Assembly: GCF_009498295.1 (NCBI RefSeq)
Contig: NZ_CP040813.1
Span: 415,001-479,000, forward strand
DNA from: Oceanihabitans sp. IOP_32
Lineage (GTDB): Bacteria > Bacteroidota > Bacteroidia > Flavobacteriales > Flavobacteriaceae
DNA length: 64,000 nucleotides
Direction of reading: 5' to 3'
The notes under the pieces were generated by a model. The model was not told the origin of the DNA and did not search any database. It saw only the letters and a program-made list of their open reading frames with translations. The position numbers and the translations under genes are program-made. Each line of letters starts with the position of its first letter. Positions within the stretch are counted from its first letter, which is position 1. Positions 38,860-46,890 of the stretch are shown here, in pieces.

Positions 38860-38901
38860 GTTTAATAATTTTTAGATTTTGTTAAACATTTTGTATATTT
38901 G
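38860..38901 (+). promoter_or_regulatory. Operator-promoter of photolyase cluster, unit 2
   Basis: GTTTAAT (38860-38866), 14 bp, GTTAAAC (38881-38887), ATTTTG and the -7 box TATATTTG (38894-38901), 16 bp before the ATG at 38918. Half sites, spacers and -7 box match the unit 1 element at 30069-30110 in order and distance; only the spacer sequence, one half-site base and one -7 base differ. Confidence 0.65.
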
Positions 38902-38917
38902 AGTCTATAAGTAGGTT

Positions 38918-39346
38918 ATGATAATAGATTCAACATATACAAATAAAAAGCACAAAGTACTTCTAAATGATTTTGTAGGGCGCTCATTTTCCTTTTTTGA
39001 GCGACTTAAAATGAATGGTATAGGCTCTAAACGTATGATAATTAACGACGTAAGCCCCAATTTACAACCCTATTTAAATCGCATAGCAGATGTGAATTAC
39101 GCTAATATAGAATTACGCTATAAAGGCATTCTTATTCATATTAACAAAGGTCTAAAGAATTTTATTTGGGCTATCCCCTATTATCAATTAGTAATTTATA
39201 AAACGAATGGTTCAAGCATTCATGCTCAGGGTAGATTTATCCATTTTAAGAATAATAGGACTTTTAAAGAGAATAAATCTTTTTTCAAAAAAATGCTAGA
39301 CGAAAAAATTAAATACGATTCAAAATACAACTTTCAACCGCGATGA
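38918..39346 (+). CDS. Unknown protein, first gene of photolyase cluster unit 2
   Basis: Protein of 142 residues that I cannot assign to a family. It is basic and mixed alpha/beta, with IELRYKGILIHINKGLKNFIWAIPYYQLVIYK suggesting several beta strands and a helical, lysine-rich C-terminal tail. No signal peptide or membrane helix is seen. It lies directly behind the shared operator-promoter and overlaps the TIGR03643 gene by 4 bp (ATGA), so it is presumably strongly and jointly expressed with the light-repair genes. Confidence 0.75.
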   Translation: MIIDSTYTNKKHKVLLNDFVGRSFSFFERLKMNGIGSKRMIINDVSPNLQPYLNRIADVNYANIELRYKGILIHINKGLKNFIWAIPYYQLVIYKTNGSSIHAQGRFIHFKNNRTFKENKSFFKKMLDEKIKYDSKYNFQPR

Positions 39347-39615
39347 AATTAACCGTAACAGAGATAGATAGAATTATTGAAATGGCTTGGGAAGATAGAA
39401 CAACTTTTGAGGCCATAAAATTTCAATTTAATCTAAAAGAGCAAGAGGTTATTCAGGTCATGCGACGAGAATTAAAACCCAGCAGTTTTAAATTATGGCG
39501 AAAAAGGGTTCAAAACAGAAAAACAAAACATGAAAAATTAAGAGGTTTTGATGCGGGCAGATTTAAATGTAGTAGACAAAGACAGATTACGCATAACAAC
39601 ATCTCTAAATGTTAA
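39343..39615 (+). CDS. TIGR03643 family protein
   Basis: Small helical protein of 90 residues: MKLTVTEIDRIIEMAWEDRTTFEAIKFQFNLKEQEVIQVMRRELKPSSFKLWRKRVQNR. The AWEDRT..EAI..QF.L.E.EVI..MR pattern followed by SF..WR.RV is that of the TIGR03643 family, whose members are found beside photolyase genes. The N-terminal 55 residues look like a sigma-region-4 or HTH-type fold, so nucleic-acid binding is possible (inference). It is translationally coupled to the upstream unknown gene. Confidence 0.85.
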   Translation: MKLTVTEIDRIIEMAWEDRTTFEAIKFQFNLKEQEVIQVMRRELKPSSFKLWRKRVQNRKTKHEKLRGFDAGRFKCSRQRQITHNNISKC

Positions 39616-39651
39616 AAATCTTCTTATTAATACTTAAAACAAAATCAGATT

Positions 39652-39876
39652 ATGGACTTAATTAGTAGAGCTTTAGAATTTGAAAAAACAAAAATGAGAT
39701 CACTATCCACAAGCGATAGAGTAAAAATATCCAGAGAAGCGAAATCTTTAATTTTAGCACTAAATGAAATATACAAAGCGAAAAAAGATGAGAAAATAAT
39801 GGATATTATGAAAAGGTTAACGGTAATTAAACGTAAAGTGGAAAAACGCCTTAAAGGTGCACCTTTAACTTCTTAG
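39652..39876 (+). CDS. Small helical protein, paralogue A of a tandem pair
   Basis: Protein of 74 residues, highly charged and predicted all-helical (MDLISRALEFEKTKMRSLSTSDRVKISREAKSL...KRLKGAP). It is clearly related to the next gene: both share ALEFE, S-R-E-K-L-L-LN-IYK, IMD-MKRLT-IK-K-EKRLKG. The family is not recognised. It is encoded 36 bp after the TIGR03643 gene in the photolyase cluster. Confidence 0.7.
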   Translation: MDLISRALEFEKTKMRSLSTSDRVKISREAKSLILALNEIYKAKKDEKIMDIMKRLTVIKRKVEKRLKGAPLTS

Positions 39877-40034
39877 CTAAAAATAGGTTTTTCTAATGTA
39901 ATGTGTTTGAAACAAAAAATATTAAAATTTAGCTAATATTTATACATAAAAATTTATAATATGATAGATTTTATTATATTGTACCAACATGGATTTATTT
40001 TATAATCCGGAACATATATAAAGATCAACATATT

Positions 40035-40250
40035 ATGGAAATTTTAGATAAAGCTTTAGAGTTCGAACAACGCAAGCACACTTTTAAAACAACTAGTGAG
40101 CGTATAGAATCCTCTAGAGAAGTTAAGGAATTAATCTTAGATTTAAATACAATTTATAAAGAGAACAAAGATCCTGAAATTATGGATTTAATGAAACGCT
40201 TAACGGCGATTAAACAAAAAATTGAAAAACGGCTTAAGGGCAGGCCATAA
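40035..40250 (+). CDS. Small helical protein, paralogue B of a tandem pair
   Basis: Protein of 71 residues (MEILDKALEFEQRKHTFKTTSERIESSREVKELI...KRLKGRP), about half identical to the gene at 39652 over its full length, including the C-terminal EKRLKG. It is separated from that gene by 158 bp of AT-rich DNA. The duplication with conserved length suggests that both copies are maintained for function. Function unknown. Confidence 0.7.
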   Translation: MEILDKALEFEQRKHTFKTTSERIESSREVKELILDLNTIYKENKDPEIMDLMKRLTAIKQKIEKRLKGRP

Positions 40251-40273
40251 TAAAAATTATGCCCAGAAACCAT

Positions 40274-40957
40274 ATGAAAACAATAATAGTAGTAGGCGGT
40301 AGTAAGGGCATAGGCAATGCCATTGTAAATACACTAATTAAATCTTTTAAAGTTGTTAATATTAGTCGAACCTCTCCAGAATTAGAACATGCTAATTTAA
40401 CACACTTCTCTTGTGATGTCACACAAGATGACTTACCAGAAATAGAAAATGTTGACGGCCTAATATATTGTCCAGGAAGCATTAATTTAAAACCTTTTTC
40501 TAGGTTAAGTATCGAAGATTTTAAAAACGATTTTGACATTAACGTTTTGGGTGCTATTAAAGTGATTCAAAAGTATTTACCCAAATTAAAAAAAGGCAAC
40601 ACCCCATCTGTAGTACTCTTTAGCACCGTAGCCACAAAATTGGGCATGCCATTTCATGCCAGTGTCGCCACTTCCAAATCGGGTGTAGAAGGTTTGGTGA
40701 AATCTTTAGGTGCAGAGTTAGCACCAACCATTCGCGTTAATGCTATAGCCCCAACGGTAACAGACACTCAATTAGCGGCTAAGCTATTGCGAAACGAGAA
40801 AATGGTCGATAATATAACTCAAAGACATCCTCTTAAAAAGTTTTTAAATCCAGAAGAGGTAGCTGGAATGGCCGAGTTTTTAATATCAGATAAAGCCGCT
40901 TCAATTTCAGGTCAAATTTTCGAAATGGATTGTGGTATTGTTAGTTTTAAGATTTAA
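40274..40957 (+). CDS. SDR family oxidoreductase-like protein without the catalytic tyrosine
   Basis: Classical-length SDR fold of 227 residues. The NAD(P) motif is IVVGGSKGIGNAIV and the NxxG-like region is DINVLGAIKVI. At the active site the usual YxxxK reads VATSK (within HASVATSKSGVEG), so the catalytic tyrosine is missing while the lysine and FSTVAT serine region remain. The C-terminal SGQIFEMDCGIV is typical. The ATG at 40274 begins the core; ATG 40259 would add five residues. It may be a binding or structural protein, or a variant enzyme. The gene is within the photolyase cluster and 2 bp before the peroxidase. Confidence 0.85.
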   Translation: MKTIIVVGGSKGIGNAIVNTLIKSFKVVNISRTSPELEHANLTHFSCDVTQDDLPEIENVDGLIYCPGSINLKPFSRLSIEDFKNDFDINVLGAIKVIQKYLPKLKKGNTPSVVLFSTVATKLGMPFHASVATSKSGVEGLVKSLGAELAPTIRVNAIAPTVTDTQLAAKLLRNEKMVDNITQRHPLKKFLNPEEVAGMAEFLISDKAASISGQIFEMDCGIVSFKI

Positions 40958-40959
40958 AT

Positions 40960-41499
40960 ATGAATCCTTTTAAAACGTTTTTAGCGACCTTATTTTCAAA
41001 AGAAAGCCACTCGAAATCACTAGATTATAATTCTATTTATGATATAGAAATAAACCATCTTAATGGAAAACCTTTAAATCTATCTGAATTTAAAAACAAA
41101 CATATTCTGTTTGTCAATGTGGCCTCAAAATGCGGTTTTACACCTCAGTACACCAAGTTACAAGAACTACAAGACAAATTTAGCGATAAGCTTCAGGTTA
41201 TTGCTGTGCCGTGCAACCAATTTGGTAAGCAAGAACCAGGAGATTCTAAAGCTATCCAGTCCTTTTGTGAAATTAATTACGGTGTAACATTCCCCATTAC
41301 TGAGAAAATTAAAGTTAAAGGTACAAACCAACACCCTCTGTATGCCTGGTTAACACAAAAGGTAAATAACGGGAAGAAAAATTCTTCAGTAAAGTGGAAT
41401 TTTCAGAAATATTTAATTGACGATCAAGGTAATCTAGTGGACTATTTTTTCTCGAATACGAATCCATTGAGCTCTAAAATTGTAAAACATTTAAAATAG
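40960..41499 (+). CDS. Glutathione peroxidase-type thiol peroxidase
   Basis: Thioredoxin-fold peroxidase of 179 residues. The catalytic tetrad regions are visible: NVASKCGFTPQYTKLQEL with peroxidatic Cys (not selenocysteine), VPCNQFGKQEPG with Gln and the resolving-type cysteine, and SVKWNFQKYLID with Trp and Asn. In bacteria without glutathione, such enzymes use thioredoxin or, possibly here, bacillithiol-linked systems. Expression with photolyases fits defence against photo-oxidative stress. No signal peptide; likely cytoplasmic. Confidence 0.92.
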   Translation: MNPFKTFLATLFSKESHSKSLDYNSIYDIEINHLNGKPLNLSEFKNKHILFVNVASKCGFTPQYTKLQELQDKFSDKLQVIAVPCNQFGKQEPGDSKAIQSFCEINYGVTFPITEKIKVKGTNQHPLYAWLTQKVNNGKKNSSVKWNFQKYLIDDQGNLVDYFFSNTNPLSSKIVKHLK

Positions 41500-41504
41500 G
41501 AATT

Positions 41505-41672
41505 ATGTTCGGATTATTTAAAAGACCGTCTGAAGCTGAAAAACTTCAAAAAAAATACGAAAAACTGATGAAGGAATGGCATGCCTTATCGACTGTAAAC
41601 CGAGCAGAAAGCGATAAGAAATATGCAGAGGCCGAAGTGATAGCCAAACAAATTGAAAACCTGAAAAATTGA
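41505..41672 (+). CDS. Lacal_2735 family small protein
   Basis: Protein of 55 residues, MFGLFKRPSEAEKLQKKYEKLMKEWH..., ending AEVIAKQIENLKN. The MFGLFK...EKLQKKYEKLMKE...LS..NR..SD.KYAEAE pattern is that of the short helical Lacal_2735 family found in Flavobacteriaceae. It is 5 bp after the peroxidase stop and overlaps the TspO start (TTGA), so it is part of the operon. Function unknown; probably a coiled-coil. Confidence 0.8.
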   Translation: MFGLFKRPSEAEKLQKKYEKLMKEWHALSTVNRAESDKKYAEAEVIAKQIENLKN

Positions 41673-42130
41673 GAGTCCTTAAATATTTTATAATTTTTCT
41701 CGTTCTTAATTTTAGTGCTTTAGCCGCTGGAAGTTGGCTTATGGACTCTGGTGCGCAAAGTATTTGGTACAGCAATTTAAACAAAGCACCGTGGACACCC
41801 CCTGGCTGGGCATTTGGAGTCGCTTGGACCACCATTATGATTTGTTTTTCAATTTATATGGCCTTTTTATACAAACTCGCAAATGGCTTAAAACTAAGAA
41901 CTCTATTTTTTATACAGCTGGTATTAAATATAAGTTGGAACTTTCTTTTTTTTAATCAACACCTAATTTCTCTAGCATTAATTGACATTTTTTTGCTCAC
42001 CACGGTTATAGGTACATTTCTATTTAAATACAAAACCATACTCGGCTACACCTCGCTTTTAATACTGCCCTATTTTATTTGGCTGTGTATTGCAACCTCC
42101 TTAAATGCGTACATCTTAATTTATAACTAA
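41669..42130 (+). CDS. TspO/MBR family tryptophan-rich sensory protein
   Basis: Five-helix membrane protein of 153 residues. The family core NKAPWTPPGWAFGVAWTTIM is present, with further helices at residues 5-25, 75-95, 100-117 and 122-150 and the NISWNFLFF segment. TspO binds porphyrins and in Rhodobacter mediates light/oxygen control of photosynthesis genes, which fits this light-linked cluster. The start is TTG 41669, fused with the upstream TGA stop; the first ATG would delete the first membrane helix. Confidence 0.9.
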   Translation: MRVLKYFIIFLVLNFSALAAGSWLMDSGAQSIWYSNLNKAPWTPPGWAFGVAWTTIMICFSIYMAFLYKLANGLKLRTLFFIQLVLNISWNFLFFNQHLISLALIDIFLLTTVIGTFLFKYKTILGYTSLLILPYFIWLCIATSLNAYILIYN

Positions 42131-42591
42131 TGAAAATTTACAGGCTTCATAAAAAACAAAACCTACCCATTACCGTAGATAAAGCATGGGAATTTCTATC
42201 AGATCCTAGAAATTTAAAAACCATTACTCCAGATTATATGAGTTTCAAGATTTTATCTGGCGCAGAAAAACCAATGTATGCTGGGCAAATTATTCAATAT
42301 ATTGTAACACCCATTTTAGGTATAAAAACAACTTGGGTTACAGAAATAACCCATGTAAAAGACAAGCGATATTTTGTAGACGAACAACGCTTTGGACCAT
42401 ACGCGTTGTGGCATCACAAACATTTTATAAACGAAATTAATGGTGGCGTAGAAATGGAAGACATCATTGATTATAAAGTGCCGTTTGGCCTACTTGGGCA
42501 ATGGGTACACCCCATTTTAGTTAAACCCAAACTCGAGGAAATTTTTAACTATAGAACATCAAAATTAGAAACTTTATTTGGTAAATATTAA
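42130..42591 (+). CDS. SRPBCC family protein
   Basis: START/Bet v 1-like ligand-binding fold of 153 residues: MKIYRLHKKQNLPITVDKAWEFLSDPRNLKTITPDYMSF is the typical SRPBCC entry, and MEDIIDYKVPFGLLGQWVHPILVKPKLEEIF the typical C-terminal helix. Such proteins bind hydrophobic ligands or membrane lipids. It overlaps the TspO stop by one base and precedes the CPD photolyase by 2 bp. The combination of TspO, SRPBCC and photolyase recurs in light-responsive clusters of other bacteria (recollection). Confidence 0.85.
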   Translation: MKIYRLHKKQNLPITVDKAWEFLSDPRNLKTITPDYMSFKILSGAEKPMYAGQIIQYIVTPILGIKTTWVTEITHVKDKRYFVDEQRFGPYALWHHKHFINEINGGVEMEDIIDYKVPFGLLGQWVHPILVKPKLEEIFNYRTSKLETLFGKY

Positions 42592-42593
42592 CA

Positions 42594-43898
42594 ATGAATC
42601 AACCTATTAACATATTTTGGTTTCGTCGCGACTTGAGACTCGAAGATAATCATGGTTTATTTGAAGCCTTAAAAGGAGAAATTAATGTACTCCCTATATT
42701 TATTTTCGATACAGATATTCTGGATAAATTACCAGAAAACGACGCACGCGTAAATTTTATACACGACACACTCCAAAGCATAAACACTAAGCTTAAGGAT
42801 GAGTACAGTAGTGGAATCGCTATTTATTCGGGAAAACCCATTGAAGTTTTTAAACACTTAGTAAAAAGTTATACCATTAAAAATGTTTTCACAAACCATG
42901 ATTACGAGCCCTATGCCGCCACTCGTGATAACGCAGTAAAACTATTTTTAAACGAACATAATATTGACTTTAAAACTTATAAAGACCAAGTTATCTTCGA
43001 AAAAAACGAGGTTGTAAAAAACGACGGATCATCTTATCTTGTTTACACGCCTTATATGAAACGATGGAAAGAGGTTTTCAAAAACACCGCGCTAATTCAT
43101 TACGCGTCACAAACATTACTGGGTAATTTAGTTTCAGGTATCGTGTTCCCAAATTTAAGACTAGCCGATATCGGTTTTAAACCTTCAAAACAACACATAA
43201 AACCCTATCAAGTTCATCCTAAACTAATCCAAACTTACGAAGACACACGAAACTTCCCTGCCAAAGATAGCACCTCAAGACTTGGGCCTCACTTACGGTT
43301 TGGGACCGTAAGTATCCGAGCAATGATTAAAAAAGCCATAGCAGAAACCAACGAAATATTTTGGAATGAGTTAATTTGGCGTGAGTTTTTTATGCAAATT
43401 CTATGGCATTTTCCGCATACAACAGCACAAAGTTTTAAGCCTAAATACGACCGTATTGTATGGAGAAATAACGAGGCAGAATTTAAAGCCTGGTGCGAAG
43501 GAAAAACCGGTTATCCTTTTGTAGATGCCGGTATGCGGCAATTAAACAAAACAGGTTTTATGCATAACCGCGTACGAATGCTTGTGGGTAGTTTTTTATG
43601 CAAACACTTACTCATTGATTGGCGTTGGGGCGAAGCTTATTTTGCCGAAAAACTGCACGACTACGAAATGGCCAGCAATATAGGTAATTGGCAATGGGTT
43701 GCAGGTTGTGGTGTAGATGCTGCACCGTATTTCAGAATTTTTAATCCAACCACGCAAATCCAAAAATTTGACAAAAACTTAGAATACATAAAAACTTGGG
43801 TGCCCGATTATCAAGAACTTACATACCCTACTCCAATTGTAGAGCACAAAACAGCGCGCGAACGTTGCTTAAAAGTCTATAAAGCGGCACTTGAATAA
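42594..43898 (+). CDS. phr: Deoxyribodipyrimidine photolyase (class I CPD type)
   Basis: Blue-light-driven DNA repair enzyme with FAD, 434 residues. N domain INIFWFRRDLRLEDNHGLFEAL; C domain with STSRLGPHLRFGTVSIRAMI, FWNELIWREFFMQILWHFP, the GYPFVDAGMRQLNKTGFMHNRVRM motif, LIDWRWGEAYFAEKLHDYEMASNIGNWQWVAGCGVDAAPYFRIFNP. This combination is the standard class I CPD photolyase signature. It is the last gene of the cluster; a gap of 200 bp precedes fhs. Confidence 0.95.
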   Translation: MNQPINIFWFRRDLRLEDNHGLFEALKGEINVLPIFIFDTDILDKLPENDARVNFIHDTLQSINTKLKDEYSSGIAIYSGKPIEVFKHLVKSYTIKNVFTNHDYEPYAATRDNAVKLFLNEHNIDFKTYKDQVIFEKNEVVKNDGSSYLVYTPYMKRWKEVFKNTALIHYASQTLLGNLVSGIVFPNLRLADIGFKPSKQHIKPYQVHPKLIQTYEDTRNFPAKDSTSRLGPHLRFGTVSIRAMIKKAIAETNEIFWNELIWREFFMQILWHFPHTTAQSFKPKYDRIVWRNNEAEFKAWCEGKTGYPFVDAGMRQLNKTGFMHNRVRMLVGSFLCKHLLIDWRWGEAYFAEKLHDYEMASNIGNWQWVAGCGVDAAPYFRIFNPTTQIQKFDKNLEYIKTWVPDYQELTYPTPIVEHKTARERCLKVYKAALE

Positions 43899-44100
43899 AT
43901 ACTTGAGCTCTTCAATAAACTTTAGAGCACTAATCTCTTACGACATAAACCAATAGAATCTCAATTATTTTTTTTCGTTTGAGCCTTTAAAACACTTTAT
44001 CATATCATTGTAAATTATTTTTGATGTGCGTGAATAAAAAATAGAAAATTCATATGTTTACATCTGTAAAAAATTATCGATAATTTAAATTATAACTTAC

Positions 44101-45768
44101 ATGACCGATTTACAAATAGCTAAAACCATTACACCAAAACCAATTACAGAAATAGCTGAAAAATTTGGAATAAAACCTGAAGCTATTGAAATGTATGGCA
44201 AGTTTAAAGCCAAATTACCCTTACATGCTATAAACAAACAAAATGCCGCCAAAAGTAATTTAATTCTAGTTTCTGCAATTTCACCTACGCCAGCTGGAGA
44301 AGGTAAAACGACGATGTCTATTGGTTTATCGGAGGGCTTAAATCGATTACACAAAAAAACCACTGTTGTTTTAAGAGAACCTTCTTTAGGCCCAGTTTTT
44401 GGCATAAAAGGCGGTGCTACAGGTGGAGGTAAATCGCAGGTAATACCTATGGAAGATATTAATCTACACTTTACTGGCGATTTTTCGGCTATTGAAAAAG
44501 CACACAATTTATTGTCTGCGCTTATCGATAATAATATTCAAAGTAAAACAAATTCTTTAGATATAGATCCTAGAAAAGTAGAATGGAAACGTGTTATGGA
44601 CATGAACGATCGTGCTCTACGCCATATCATTATTGGTTTAGGCGGAACAGCATCTGGCGTTCCTAGAGAGACTGGATTTGACATTACTGCAGCCTCAGAA
44701 ATTATGGCGATTTTATGCTTAGCAGAAAACTTAACCGATTTAAAAAAACGTTTAGGAAATATTTTTATTGGTTATACCCATAAGAAAGAAGCTATTTATG
44801 CTAAAGATTTAAAAGCAGAAGGTGCCATGGCTACTTTGCTAAAAGACGCCATAAAGCCCAATTTAGTACAAACTATTGAAGGTAATCCTGCCATAATTCA
44901 TGGTGGCCCTTTTGCCAATATAGCCCAAGGTACTAATTCTGTAATCGCTACCTTGATGGGTATGTCTCTTTCAGACTATACTGTAACTGAAGCTGGTTTC
45001 GGACTTGATTTAGGTGCCGAAAAATTCTTAGATATAAAATGTCAAAGCGCAGGACTAAAACCTAAAGCTATTGTTCTAACCACAACCATTCGGGCTTTAA
45101 AATATCATGGCGGTGCCGATTTAAAATCTCTAACAACTCCAAACATTGATGCCCTTAAAAACGGACTACCAAATCTGGAAAAACATCTTGAAAATGCTTT
45201 AAAATTTAATATTGTTCCCGTAATTGCCATTAATCGATTTGCCTCCGATAGTGATGCCGAAATACAATTAATTAAAGATTTCGCTAAAACTAAAAATATA
45301 AAAGTAGCCTTGGCAGACGTTTGGGCAAAAGGTGGTGAAGGTGCTTTAGAATTAGCACAATGTGTTATTGATGTGGTCGAGTCGAAAAAATCAAACTTCA
45401 CCCCTCTTTATAATTGGGATTCGAGCGTTACCCATAAAATAGAAACGATTGCTAAACAAATTTACGGAGCCGATGGTGTAGACTACACCTCAAAAGCTAA
45501 AGCACATCTAAAGAAAATTTCTAATTTAAGTTTAGATCACCTGCCAATTTGTATAGCTAAAACTCAAAAATCATTATCTGATAATCCTCAATTATTAGGA
45601 CGCCCAAAAGGTTTCATAATAACGGTTAGAGAAATTGAAATTGCAGCTGGAGCTGGTTTTTTAGTGCCTATTACCGGAGATATTATGAGAATGCCAGGCT
45701 TACCAGCACATCCCGCTTCAGAACATATAAACATTAATGAGGATGGTGAAATTACAGGGTTATTTTAA
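44101..45768 (+). CDS. fhs: Formate--tetrahydrofolate ligase
   Basis: Cytoplasmic enzyme making 10-formyl-tetrahydrofolate from formate, ATP and THF for purine synthesis and one-carbon metabolism. The 555-residue protein contains the P-loop SAISPTPAGEGKTTMSIGL, the signature FGIKGGATGGGKSQVIPMEDINLHFTGD, FDITAASEIMAIL and the C-terminal ITGDIMRMPGLPAHPA. Length is normal. It is a single transcription unit with a strong terminator. Confidence 0.97.
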   Translation: MTDLQIAKTITPKPITEIAEKFGIKPEAIEMYGKFKAKLPLHAINKQNAAKSNLILVSAISPTPAGEGKTTMSIGLSEGLNRLHKKTTVVLREPSLGPVFGIKGGATGGGKSQVIPMEDINLHFTGDFSAIEKAHNLLSALIDNNIQSKTNSLDIDPRKVEWKRVMDMNDRALRHIIIGLGGTASGVPRETGFDITAASEIMAILCLAENLTDLKKRLGNIFIGYTHKKEAIYAKDLKAEGAMATLLKDAIKPNLVQTIEGNPAIIHGGPFANIAQGTNSVIATLMGMSLSDYTVTEAGFGLDLGAEKFLDIKCQSAGLKPKAIVLTTTIRALKYHGGADLKSLTTPNIDALKNGLPNLEKHLENALKFNIVPVIAINRFASDSDAEIQLIKDFAKTKNIKVALADVWAKGGEGALELAQCVIDVVESKKSNFTPLYNWDSSVTHKIETIAKQIYGADGVDYTSKAKAHLKKISNLSLDHLPICIAKTQKSLSDNPQLLGRPKGFIITVREIEIAAGAGFLVPITGDIMRMPGLPAHPASEHININEDGEITGLF

Positions 45769-45844
45769 AGTTAGTTACTACTGTATTTAGAAAATAATAC
45801 GCTCAAAATACAAGCGCCGTCTTAATGGTCATTGTCCATAATTT

Positions 45845-45883
45845 AAAAGGGATGAATGTGGTTAAATCATTCATCCCTTTTTT
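45845..45883 (+). terminator. Rho-independent terminator of fhs
   Basis: AAAGGGATGAATG (45846-45858) pairs perfectly with CATTCATCCCTTT (45868-45880) and is followed by Ts. On the minus strand it also carries a short T-run, so it may stop the converging PorP/adhesin transcript. Confidence 0.9.
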
Positions 45884-45963
45884 AATTTTAAGACACTCAA
45901 ACTAAACCTAAGTCATCCCGTTTTAATATGGTCTTTCTAGTCTTTAAGTAGAACTTATTTTCT

Positions 45964-46890
45964 CTAAAAACCCCGGGGCTTATAACGTCTATCTTCACGT
46001 TTCATTTCAAAACGTAAAATCATTTCGTGAGTGCCACTATTGTAATTGTTTAGCCCAGAAGTTGTGTAATCGTAGCCATAACCAATAAAAATCCCTTCCG
46101 ATATAGAAAAACCAACCATCCCAGCTATAGAGTCATCCCAACGCCAAGCTACACCAAGTGTTAGCAAATCATTAATTAAAAAATTGGCCGAAACATCAGC
46201 AATTAGCGGTGCCCCTTGGGTACCTTTTACTAAAAAAGCAGGTTTAAAAAGCACTTTTTCACTAAGATCGAAAACATAACCTCCAGTGAGAAAATAATGC
46301 AAGCGCTCGGTGGCCAAAGATTCTTGAAAATCGTCGTAATGCTCGGTGGTAAACAAGTTAGGAACAGATAACCCAACATACCACTTGCGGTTACTTAAAT
46401 ACAATCCCGATCCAAAAATAATACTGTTCAAACTGATATCTTGATTAAATATCGGGTCTTGATTTTGATACACACCTTTTGTCCAATCGGTTGAAATATT
46501 ATGCCAACCCGCCTTTACACCAAAGGATAACTTGGTGTTATTATAACCAATAGGAATGGTGTACGAAAAATTAGCATCCAAAAAATTCTCACGTGCCGGT
46601 CCCAAGCCATCACTAATAAAATTTAATCCCAAACCTATTCGCCTATTGCGTAATGGTGAATGTACACTAAACGACTGTGTTTGTGGAGCACCGTCGATAC
46701 CCACCCATTGTGTTCGATTTAAGCCTAAAATACTCAAAGTCTCACGTTGCCCTGCATAAGCAGGATTAATACTCATGGTATTATACATGTAATGGGTGTA
46801 CTGCGGATCTTGTTGACTAAAACCATCTTGAGGAGCTAAACCTAGTATGAGCACCACAACAATAGTTGTTAATGAAAGTCTTTTTATCAT
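45964..46890 (-). CDS. PorP/SprF family type IX secretion-associated outer-membrane protein (copy 2)
   Basis: Predicted outer-membrane beta-barrel of 308 residues. Signal peptide MIKRLSLTTIVVVLILGLAPQDGFSQ; then the family opening QDPQYTHYMYNTMSINPAYAGQRE. Members act with adhesins carrying T9SS type B C-terminal domains, as SprF does with SprB in gliding. It starts 23 bp after the giant adhesin stop. It is nearly identical to the copy at 57184; differences cluster in a few sites (e.g. GYNN versus DDNN, FSISEGIFIGYG versus FQITPGIYIGYG) and in the last ten residues. No OmpA gene follows, unlike the other module. Confidence 0.9.
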   Translation of the reverse strand: MIKRLSLTTIVVVLILGLAPQDGFSQQDPQYTHYMYNTMSINPAYAGQRETLSILGLNRTQWVGIDGAPQTQSFSVHSPLRNRRIGLGLNFISDGLGPARENFLDANFSYTIPIGYNNTKLSFGVKAGWHNISTDWTKGVYQNQDPIFNQDISLNSIIFGSGLYLSNRKWYVGLSVPNLFTTEHYDDFQESLATERLHYFLTGGYVFDLSEKVLFKPAFLVKGTQGAPLIADVSANFLINDLLTLGVAWRWDDSIAGMVGFSISEGIFIGYGYDYTTSGLNNYNSGTHEMILRFEMKREDRRYKPRGF

